Assembly (NCBI GenBank): GCA_937898715.1
Contig: CALEKA010000101.1
Location: forward strand, 1 to 26,721
Length of the DNA stretch: 26,721 nucleotides
Source: an uncultured Prevotella sp.
Lineage (GTDB): Bacteria; Bacteroidota; Bacteroidia; Bacteroidales; Bacteroidaceae
Reading direction: 5' to 3'
Shown here: positions 15,243 to 21,047 of the stretch, piece by piece
Numbering within the stretch: position 1 is the first letter of the stretch
Layout of the letters: each line of letters opens with the position of its first letter
Made by a program: the position numbers and the translations under genes
The notes under the pieces: model-generated
The model's input: only the letters and a program-made list of their open reading frames with translations
The model's database searches: none
Told to the model about the DNA's origin: nothing

Positions 15243-15352
15243 TCTTCCCACCACTAATTTTTCCTCTTCCCACCACTAATTTTCCCTCTTCCCACCACTA
15301 ATTTTTCCTCTTTCCACCACTAATTTTTCCTCTTTCCACCACTAATTTTCCC
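15243..15352. repeat. Five-copy 22-bp tandem repeat
   Basis: The unit CCACCACTAATTTTTCCTCT recurs with a 22-bp period starting near 15248, 15270, 15292, 15314 and 15336. Small differences exist (TTCCC versus TTTCC, TTTTTCC versus TTTTCCC). It is pyrimidine-rich on the plus strand and lies about 240 bases above the purD promoter. There are no unique spacers, so it is not a CRISPR array. Confidence 0.85.
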
Positions 15353-15565
15353 TATAGCATATGAAGAAGAATGCAAGAGATAGTGCAGGAAAAGTGTAGG
15401 CACAAGTTGTCACGTTTCACATTGATAATCAAAAAGCTTACACACCATTAAGCAGCAGTGTGCAAGCAGTCAAAGTAAAAAATCGCTGTAATGCGCGCGC
15501 GTGAAGGCATCCTTAGGCAAGACACAATCAATGACGGAAAGATTGAAAGATTTTCTACAAAAAAC

Positions 15566-15596
15566 TTTGCCTATCGGAGGGCATAATGTAAATTTG
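15566..15596 (+). promoter_or_regulatory. purD promoter
   Basis: TTTG (15566-15569), 19 bases, then TAAATTTG (15589-15596) is an exact match to the Bacteroidota consensus. Transcription would start near 15600, giving a leader of about 20 bases to the purD ATG at 15620. I see no PurR-like operator or riboswitch. Confidence 0.75.
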
Positions 15597-15619
15597 TAGC
15601 ATCAATCAAACGTACGCTT

Positions 15620-16885
15620 ATGAAACTCTTACTTTTGGGCAGTGGCGGCCGCGAGCACGCACTGGCTTGGAAAATTGCACAAAGTGCAAAGGTCGAAACG
15701 CTTTATATTGCACCAGGCAATGCAGGTACTGCATTGGTGGGCGAGAACGTGGCTATCAAAGCCGACGATTTCGATGCTGTGGCCGACTTCGTAGTTAGCC
15801 ATAAAGTCGACATGGTCGTAGTGGGTCCGGAAGATCCACTCGTTAAGGGCATTTACGACTATTTCAAGACCCGCGACGACGTGAAGCAGGTGCCCGTCAT
15901 TGGTCCGTCAAAGACTGGTGCCGTGCTGGAAGGCTCAAAAGACTTTGCTAAGGGATTTATGAAGCGCCACAACATACCTACTGCTGCCTACGAAACGTTT
16001 GACGGCACACAGGTGGAGGATGGTTGCCGATTCCTCGAAACGTTGCAACCGCCCTACGTGCTCAAGGCCGATGGTCTCTGTGCAGGCAAGGGCGTGCTCA
16101 TTGTGCCCACGCTCGAAGAGGCCAAGAAGGAGCTGCGCGACATGCTCGGTGGCATGTTTGGCAACGCTTCAAGCCGCGTAGTGATAGAGGAGTTCCTCTC
16201 GGGCATAGAGTGCTCCGTGTTTGTACTGACCGATGGTAAGCATTATCAGATTCTGCCCGAAGCCAAAGACTATAAGCGCATTGGCGAAGGCGACACGGGC
16301 CTCAACACCGGCGGTATGGGATCAGTATCACCCGTACCCTTTGCTACAAAAGAATGGATGCAAAAGGTCGACAACGAAATAATCCGTCCCACCGTGGAGG
16401 GCCTTGCAGCCGATGGCATCGACTACAAGGGCTTCATCTTCTTCGGCTTGATCAACTGCGACGGACAGCCCAAGGTGATAGAGTACAACTGCCGCATGGG
16501 CGACCCCGAAACGGAGACCGTGATGCTTCGCTTGAAGAGCGATATTGTCGACCTCTTCGAGGGTGTAGCACAGGACGACCTCGACAAGCGTCAGGTAGAG
16601 TTCGACGAGCGTGCAGCCGTGTGCGTGATGTGTGTGTCGGGCGGTTATCCACAGGCTTACGACAAGGGCTACGAGATTACTGGCGCCGACGTACCGGGCA
16701 GTGTGGTATTCCATGCCGGAACAGCCATAAAGGACGGCAAGCTCGTCACTGCTGGTGGTCGCGTCATCGCCGTAAGTTCGTATGGCAAGGACAAGGCTGA
16801 AGCTCTCGCCAAATCGATGAAAGGCGCCGAGCACATACAGTTTGAGAAGAAATACTTCCGCAGAGATATTGGGCAAGACTTATAA
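15620..16885 (+). CDS. purD: Phosphoribosylamine-glycine ligase (GARS)
   Basis: PurD joins glycine to 5-phosphoribosylamine with ATP, the second step of purine biosynthesis. The 421-residue protein is full length. The N-terminal domain begins MKLLLLGSGGREHALAWKI (GSGGREHA at 8-15), followed by VVVGPEDPLVKGI (about 71-83). The ATP-grasp domain has VLKADGLCAGKGVLIV, the signature LNTGGMGSVSPVPF, and IEYNCRMGDPETE, which carries the metal-binding acids. The C-terminal domain carries SGGYP and FHAGT. It is transcribed alone from a consensus promoter. Other purine genes are not adjacent. The spacer below it is repeat-rich. Confidence 0.97.
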   Translation: MKLLLLGSGGREHALAWKIAQSAKVETLYIAPGNAGTALVGENVAIKADDFDAVADFVVSHKVDMVVVGPEDPLVKGIYDYFKTRDDVKQVPVIGPSKTGAVLEGSKDFAKGFMKRHNIPTAAYETFDGTQVEDGCRFLETLQPPYVLKADGLCAGKGVLIVPTLEEAKKELRDMLGGMFGNASSRVVIEEFLSGIECSVFVLTDGKHYQILPEAKDYKRIGEGDTGLNTGGMGSVSPVPFATKEWMQKVDNEIIRPTVEGLAADGIDYKGFIFFGLINCDGQPKVIEYNCRMGDPETETVMLRLKSDIVDLFEGVAQDDLDKRQVEFDERAAVCVMCVSGGYPQAYDKGYEITGADVPGSVVFHAGTAIKDGKLVTAGGRVIAVSSYGKDKAEALAKSMKGAEHIQFEKKYFRRDIGQDL

Positions 16886-16887
16886 GA

Positions 16888-16921
16888 TAGAAGTATTAAG
16901 TATAAAGTATTAAGTATTACA
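16888..16921. repeat. 34-bp AT-rich repeat after purD
   Basis: This 34-base string, made of AAGTATTAAGTAT iterations, is identical to 20490-20523 directly after the ABC ATPase gene. It starts three bases after the purD stop codon. Both copies abut the 3' end of a gene. Confidence 0.75.
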
Positions 16922-16978
16922 AGGCTGGTAAGTTAGCTGGTAAGTAATAAGTAATACATTGTGAGCAAGAGGTGAGCC

Positions 16979-17131
16979 CAAAGGCAGTGGGGGCGAAGTG
17001 TCTCGCTTCGGCTTGACACGCGAGGCTCGATGCCGAAGCGTGGCAAAGACTCATGAGACTTTTGCGCCTGCTCGGGCATCGAGCCGCTCGCAGTCGCGCC
17101 GAAGCGAGACACTTCGCCCCCACTGCCTTTG
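16979..17131. repeat. Paired REP-like element with 34-bp perfect inverted repeat
   Basis: Positions 16979-17012 and 17098-17131 are perfect reverse complements over 34 bases. Each arm contains the smaller hairpin CGAAG...CTTCG. A nested pair GGCTCGATGCC/GGCATCGAGCC lies inside. The whole 153-bp unit could extrude as a cruciform or fold in RNA. It has no coding capacity and lies in the 16886-17372 gap between purD and the next gene. Confidence 0.85.
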
Positions 17132-17190
17132 AACTTACTTCTTGAATAGTAGCTTCTCTGCCTTTGAACTTACTTCTTAATCTGTGTCAA

Positions 17191-17216
17191 TGCCGACGCG
17201 AGACGCGTCGCCCACA
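17191..17216. repeat. Single REP-like palindrome
   Basis: TGC-CGACGCG-AGA-CGCGTCG-CCCAC is a solo copy of the same module, with a 7-bp stem and a 3-base AGA loop. It matches the arms of the 18.9 kb element except for the loop. Confidence 0.75.
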
Positions 17217-17251
17217 GAGTCCTCTCTGCACAGCCCCACTGCGCCAGCCAC

Positions 17252-17367
17252 ATTAGCACATTGTCATATTAGCATATTAGCACATTGCCATATTAGCATA
17301 TTGTCATATTAGCACATTGTCACATTGCCACATTAGCACATTGTCACATTAGCATATTAGCACATTA
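17252..17367. repeat. Octanucleotide tandem repeat, 14 copies
   Basis: ATTAGCAC and its variants ATTGTCAT, ATTAGCAT, ATTGCCAC and so on run with a strict 8-bp period (ATT[A/G][G/T/C]CA[C/T]) fourteen times. The array ends six bases before the proposed start of the next gene. Because 8 is not a multiple of 3, changes in copy number would shift frames. Confidence 0.85.
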
Positions 17368-17372
17368 ATCCC

Positions 17373-18296
17373 TTGCACACACTGAGAAACAACATAGTAT
17401 CTGGCACGCTCACACTGCCGATAATGGCGCTCGTCACATTGATCCTATGGATCATGCCCGACCCCGCCGATTGGCAACTTTGGGCAGGACTGGCCGTAAC
17501 TGGACTCTCGGCCTACCTCATCATGGAACTCAACAACCGCAACGCATTGCTGCGCATACGTTCCCGACTGATGAGTACCACCTTCTTGTGCCTCATGCTC
17601 GTATGTCCAGCACTCCATCGGTGGGACTCTGGAGCACTCGCTGTGCCCTGCCTCGTGCTGAGCTACTTCATGCTCTTCGCCTCTTATCAGAAGGTGAGGG
17701 GAGAGGGATACGTGTTTCATGCATTCTTGTTTCTCAGCCTTGCAAGTATCAAGTTTCCACCCATGATGGTGCTCGCCCTGGTGAGCTACTTCTGCATGAT
17801 ATTCCAACTGCGCAATTTCACGTGGCGCACATTCTTGGCTGGTCTGCTTGGAGCAATGGTCCCCTACTGGTTCTATGCCGCCATAGCCGTGTGGGAGAAT
17901 CAGTTTGATACAGCATTCCTCTACCTTGAGCCGTGGATCACTCCTCCCCTGCCCGACTACAGCCAGCTCACGCTTCCTCAGTGGATCACAGCTGGACTGA
18001 TGGCACTGCTTGCCGTGATGGCATTGATTCACTTCTTCCATACTGCCTACAACGACAAGATACGCACACGTATGCTCATCTACGTCGTCGCCACCATGGA
18101 AGTGGTCATCATGGCTGCGTTGCTACTTGTGCCGAAGTGTTTCGACGAACTCATGCGCCTCTTCATAGCCAACTCGTCGATGCTCATTGCCCACCACTAT
18201 GCGCTGGGCAAGGGAAGATTCTTCAACGCATGGTTCTACATCGTGCTCACGCTATTAGCTGCACTTGGCGTATACAACTACGTGACTGCGCTTTGA
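17373..18296 (+). CDS. DUF6427-like polytopic membrane protein
   Basis: This is a 307-residue integral membrane protein with about eight to ten hydrophobic segments, for example LPIMALVTLILWI (15-27), ALAVPCLVLSYFMLFASY and VVATMEVVIMAALLLVP. It resembles the DUF6427-type proteins often found near purD in Bacteroidales. That identification is from memory and the function is unknown. The start is uncertain: a stop lies at 17358-17360 and the first possible starts after it are an ATT at 17364 and TTG at 17373. TTG 17373 is used because conserved-looking sequence LRNNIVSGTLTLP follows at once. An internal ATG would remove part of the first membrane segment. The octamer array directly above could influence expression. 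The yqaA-like gene follows after 45 bases and may be co-transcribed. Confidence 0.7.
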   Translation: MHTLRNNIVSGTLTLPIMALVTLILWIMPDPADWQLWAGLAVTGLSAYLIMELNNRNALLRIRSRLMSTTFLCLMLVCPALHRWDSGALAVPCLVLSYFMLFASYQKVRGEGYVFHAFLFLSLASIKFPPMMVLALVSYFCMIFQLRNFTWRTFLAGLLGAMVPYWFYAAIAVWENQFDTAFLYLEPWITPPLPDYSQLTLPQWITAGLMALLAVMALIHFFHTAYNDKIRTRMLIYVVATMEVVIMAALLLVPKCFDELMRLFIANSSMLIAHHYALGKGRFFNAWFYIVLTLLAALGVYNYVTAL

Positions 18297-18341
18297 CGCT
18301 CCCCCTCCCCTACATTCCCGAAAAAGCCATCAGCACACAAT

Positions 18342-18791
18342 ATGGACGCATTCTTTGAAATACTCATCCACCACGGCGGCATTGGTATGTTTGCTGCTGC
18401 CTTCTTAGCGGGAAGTTTTCTGCCCTTTGCCTCCGAAGTGGTCATGGTGGGGCTGCTCGCTGCGGGCACCGACCCTACAGAACTCCTGCTCTGGGGCACC
18501 GCGGGCAATGTGCTCGGTGCGCTCTTCAACTACGGAGTGGGATCGCTCGGCAAAGAGGAATGGATAGAGCGCTGGACAAAGGTGAAACCCGAAAAGCTTG
18601 AACGCGGAAAACGATGGATTCATCGCTATGGTGCCTGGGCAGGACTCTTGGCATGGGTGCCGATCATTGGTAGCGTGATCACGGTGAGCATGGGCTTCTT
18701 GCGCACAAAGTTGGCCTACTCTATGATTACCGTGGCCATCGGCAAGTTCGTGCGCTACTGGGTGCTGATCGAAGCGTATAGGGCGGTGTAA
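18342..18791 (+). CDS. YqaA/DedA-like membrane protein
   Basis: The 149-residue protein belongs to the small YqaA branch of the DedA/SNARE-associated (VTT) superfamily. It has an N-terminal hydrophobic region with the pattern FLAGSFLPFASEVVM (21-35). GNVLGALFNYGVGSLGKE (55-72) contains the conserved G..LG....Y..G motif, and AWVPIIGSVITVSMGFLR is near the C-terminus. DedA relatives act in membrane homeostasis, and some flip lipids such as undecaprenyl phosphate. A specific role for YqaA is not established. Start and length suit the family. It follows the previous membrane protein gene by 45 bases. A paired REP-like element separates it from znuA. Confidence 0.85.
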   Translation: MDAFFEILIHHGGIGMFAAAFLAGSFLPFASEVVMVGLLAAGTDPTELLLWGTAGNVLGALFNYGVGSLGKEEWIERWTKVKPEKLERGKRWIHRYGAWAGLLAWVPIIGSVITVSMGFLRTKLAYSMITVAIGKFVRYWVLIEAYRAV

Positions 18792-18824
18792 AGCGCAAGA
18801 GCGCATCGATAAGATAATCAATAA

Positions 18825-18926
18825 TTCTGTGGGCGACGCGTCCCGCGTCGGCGAACAAAGGAGTGTATCCATAGTACCACTTCTCGTTTCCTATTGCTGC
18901 CGACGCGGGACGCGTCGCCCACAGAA
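18825..18926. repeat. Paired REP-like element with 28-bp perfect inverted repeat
   Basis: Positions 18825-18852 and 18899-18926 are perfect reverse complements, separated by 46 bases. Each arm is itself a hairpin, CGACGCG-GGA-CGCGTCG followed by CCCACAG. The element lies between the yqaA-like gene and znuA. It has the same architecture as 16979-17131 but a different arm sequence. Confidence 0.85.
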
Positions 18927-18993
18927 CGGGATAAAAACTATAGACAGACTTACTATATTATATACAAAATTATTCTTCCTCTCCTCCATCCCT

Positions 18994-19854
18994 ATGCGAC
19001 ATATCTCACTCTTACTCCTCTTACTACTCACCCTCTGCCTCAGCGCTTGCAAGGGAGGGAAAGCCCCCTCAGACAAGCCTATACTCACTGTGAGCATAGA
19101 GCCACTCAGATGGGTGGTGAGCAGCATTGCTGGCGATGATTATGACGTACAGACGCTCATGCCGCAAGGAGCAAGCCCCGAGACTTACGAACCTACGCCC
19201 CGACAGATGATCGACTTGAGTCAGAGCGAAATTCTATTTTGCGTAGGCACAATGCCTTTCGAACAGACGCGTCTGCGACAGATGGCAGAATCGGCTCCCG
19301 AACTCCAACTGGTGGAACTACGCGAGGGCATCACGACGATTGCCGAAGATGGTCATCGCCACGGAGGAGAGACTGAGAGCATCGACCCACACCTATGGAT
19401 GTCGACGAAGAATCTAAGCATCATGGCACAACAGGTGGCGCGCGTGCTCAGCGCTCACAATCCTGCCCACCGTGCAGACTACGAAAAGCGGCTTAGCGTG
19501 ATGGAACAACGCCTCAACACGCTCGACTCTGAGCTACGTGCTCAGTTGCTTAAAGCCCGCTCGCGCTCATTCCTCATTTACCACCCTGCTCTGGGATACA
19601 TGGCACGAGAGTACGGACTCATACAGCTGGCTGTAGAACACGATGGAAAGGACCCTTCTGCGGCTTCATTACAACAACTGATCAATACGTGCAAACACGA
19701 CAGCGTAAGCGTGGCTTTTATCTCAAAAGAACACAATGGACAGGCGGCACGCCGCATTGCAGGCGAAGTAGGCGCCCATGTGGTGGAGATTAATCCGCTG
19801 GCTTACGACGTTACAAAGCAAATGAGGCAGATTGCCCAATCTCTTACGCAATGA
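18994..19854 (+). CDS. Zinc/manganese-type ABC transporter binding lipoprotein
   Basis: This is a cluster A-I (ZnuA/TroA-like) metal-binding protein of 286 residues. The start MRHISLLLLLLLTLCLSAC gives a lipoprotein signal with the lipobox LSAC and Cys19 as the acylated residue. Likely ligands include His133 in DPHLWM and His197 in YHPALGYM, with an acidic position in the late KEHNGQ/INPLAYD region. A short His-rich loop, DGHRHGG (119-125), lies before the second ligand, as in zinc-specific members. The usual first His (SPHTYEPTP) is Glu63 here (SPETYEPTP), which I recall as normal in Bacteroidota homologs. ATG 18994 is chosen because it opens the signal peptide, and longer frames run into the REP-like element. 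The ATPase gene overlaps its stop by four bases (ATGA), indicating translational coupling. Zinc is likely, manganese possible. Confidence 0.88.
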   Translation: MRHISLLLLLLLTLCLSACKGGKAPSDKPILTVSIEPLRWVVSSIAGDDYDVQTLMPQGASPETYEPTPRQMIDLSQSEILFCVGTMPFEQTRLRQMAESAPELQLVELREGITTIAEDGHRHGGETESIDPHLWMSTKNLSIMAQQVARVLSAHNPAHRADYEKRLSVMEQRLNTLDSELRAQLLKARSRSFLIYHPALGYMAREYGLIQLAVEHDGKDPSAASLQQLINTCKHDSVSVAFISKEHNGQAARRIAGEVGAHVVEINPLAYDVTKQMRQIAQSLTQ

Positions 19855-20492
19855 TAGACGACAACACAATACTGAATATAAACAACGTGTGCCTAAGCTA
19901 CGGCGAGCGCCACGTGCTTTGCCACATCAATGAGCAGCTGGGTGAACGCGACTTCGTGGTGCTCACCGGGCCTAATGGTGGGGGAAAGACTACGTTGCTT
20001 CGCCTCATCGCCGGACTGCTTCAGCCCACCTGTGGAAGCATAGAGCGCAAGGAGCATGTGGTGATGGGCTATCTGCCACAATATCGCCACATCGATCGTC
20101 AGTTTCCCACCACCGTGGCCGACATTGTGCTCTCAGGCATGGCTTGCAGGAAGCGGCTCTGGCAATCGTTTAGCGAGGAGCATCGCAAGCAGGCAGCAGA
20201 GGCGCTCGAGCTCTTTCACCTCACCTCATTAGCTTCGCGCCCCATCTCCGACCTCAGCGGTGGTCAATGGCAACGCACGCTCCTGGCTCGCGCCTTTGCT
20301 CCCAAGCCCGACTTGCTCTTGCTCGACGAACCAGAGACGCATCTCGACGAAGCCTCACGTACGGAGCTTTACCGCATCCTTGGTCACGAAGCGCAGAAGC
20401 GCACCATCGTCGTAGTGAGCCACGATGAGCATCTCTTCCCCTACATTGAGCATAGGAAAATATGGCATGTGGAAGATAGAGCTGTTAATTAG
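19851..20492 (+). CDS. Zinc-type ABC transporter ATPase
   Basis: This 213-residue protein is a single ATP-binding cassette of the ZnuC type that would energise metal import. Walker A is GPNGGGKTT (40-48), the Q-loop is YLPQYRHID (74-82), the signature is LSGGQWQR (135-142), Walker B is LLLLDEP (155-161), and the switch His is 191 in VVSHD. The stretch QFPTTVADIVLSGM (84-97) is typical of ATPases for the zinc and manganese group. It starts within the stop codon of the binding-protein gene (ATGA). No permease gene follows: downstream are a tandem repeat, a MITE-like element and a convergent gene. The membrane partner must be encoded elsewhere or is missing. Its TAG stop is also the first three bases of a 34-bp repeat. 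Confidence 0.9.
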   Translation: MIDDNTILNINNVCLSYGERHVLCHINEQLGERDFVVLTGPNGGGKTTLLRLIAGLLQPTCGSIERKEHVVMGYLPQYRHIDRQFPTTVADIVLSGMACRKRLWQSFSEEHRKQAAEALELFHLTSLASRPISDLSGGQWQRTLLARAFAPKPDLLLLDEPETHLDEASRTELYRILGHEAQKRTIVVVSHDEHLFPYIEHRKIWHVEDRAVN

Positions 20493-20668
20493 AAGTATTA
20501 AGTATAAAGTATTAAGTATTACACGCTTAATAAGCATTAAGTATTACACGCTTAATAAGCATTAAGTATTACACGCTTAATAAGCATCAAGTATTACACG
20601 CTTAATAAGCATTAAGTATTACACGCTTAATAAACATTAAGTATTACACGCTTAATAAGCATTAACTT
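20490..20668. repeat. 25-bp tandem repeat, six copies, left part
   Basis: The unit ACACGCTTAATAAGCATTAA (plus GTATT, 25 bp) starts at 20521, 20546, 20571, 20596, 20621 and 20646. It is preceded by the 34-bp AAGTATTAAG-type string at 20490-20523. Each unit contains the small palindrome GCTTAATAAGC. The last unit is cut by the MITE-like element at 20669, and another piece of the same unit resumes at 20904. Confidence 0.9.
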
Positions 20669-20902
20669 AAGTTTCTGATTTAGCAAAGCGGGCTGAAAGC
20701 CCAGTGATTTCCATAGCCCAAGGCAACGCCTTGGGTAGGAATTGCAAGAATGATACGCCCTGTAAGGGCAGAAGTAAGGACAATATATTTCTACTTTTGC
20801 CCTTACAGGGCGAAACAATACTGCTTATGGGATACCCAGGGCGATGCCCTGGGCTATGGAAATCATTGGGCTTTCAGCCCGTCCATTCTAAATCCGAAAC
20901 TT
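20669..20902. mobile_element. MITE-like multi-hairpin element, copy 2
   Basis: This copy of 234 bp reads in the opposite orientation to the one at 14818-15121. In order it has GGGCTGAAAGCCC, CCCAAGGCAACGCCTTGGG, the central pair GCCCTGTAAGGGCA/TGCCCTTACAGGGC, CCCAGGGCGATGCCCTGGG, then GGGCTTTCAGCCC. It ends in AATCCGAAACTT. The outer inverted repeats are less perfect than in copy 1. It is uninterrupted and sits inside the 25-bp tandem repeat, so it was inserted there or the array grew around it. Confidence 0.8.
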
Positions 20903-20932
20903 GAAGCATTAAGTATACACGCTTAATAAGCT
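20903..20932. repeat. 25-bp tandem repeat, right part
   Basis: GAAGCATTAAGTATACACGC and TTAATAAGC are one more unit of the array at 20521-20668, missing two bases. They resume directly after the MITE-like element. AAGCATTAA appears on both sides of the element, which may be a 9-bp target duplication or simply the repeat unit. The remainder up to 21017 holds only a small hairpin, GGCGCGAAGCGCC. Confidence 0.75.
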
Positions 20933-21017
20933 AACACGACAACTTCGCTACAAAAACCGACCTCTAAACTTAGGCGCGAAGCGCCGATTAAACTTATAAA
21001 CTCTCAACTATAGAATG

Positions 21018-21047
21018 AATAAAGGCGCCCCTTCAGGCGCCTTTATT
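21018..21047 (-). terminator. Terminator of the MG2-like gene
   Basis: AATAAAGGCGCC (21018-21029) pairs perfectly with GGCGCCTTTATT (21036-21047) over a 6-base loop. The A/T arms on both sides make it potentially bidirectional. The outer stem base overlaps the TAA stop codon (21047-21049) of the minus-strand gene, a very compact 3' end. Confidence 0.8.

Noticed and set aside
15243..15352. Possible CRISPR array at the 22-bp repeats (also considered at 20521-20668)
   Set aside because: The units are contiguous without unique spacers and no cas genes are present, so these are simple tandem repeats.
17445..18041. A 198-codon frame on the minus strand opposite the DUF6427-like gene
   Set aside because: The plus-strand frame has the clear hydrophobic periodicity of a membrane protein. 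The opposite frame is His/Glu-rich with no domain.
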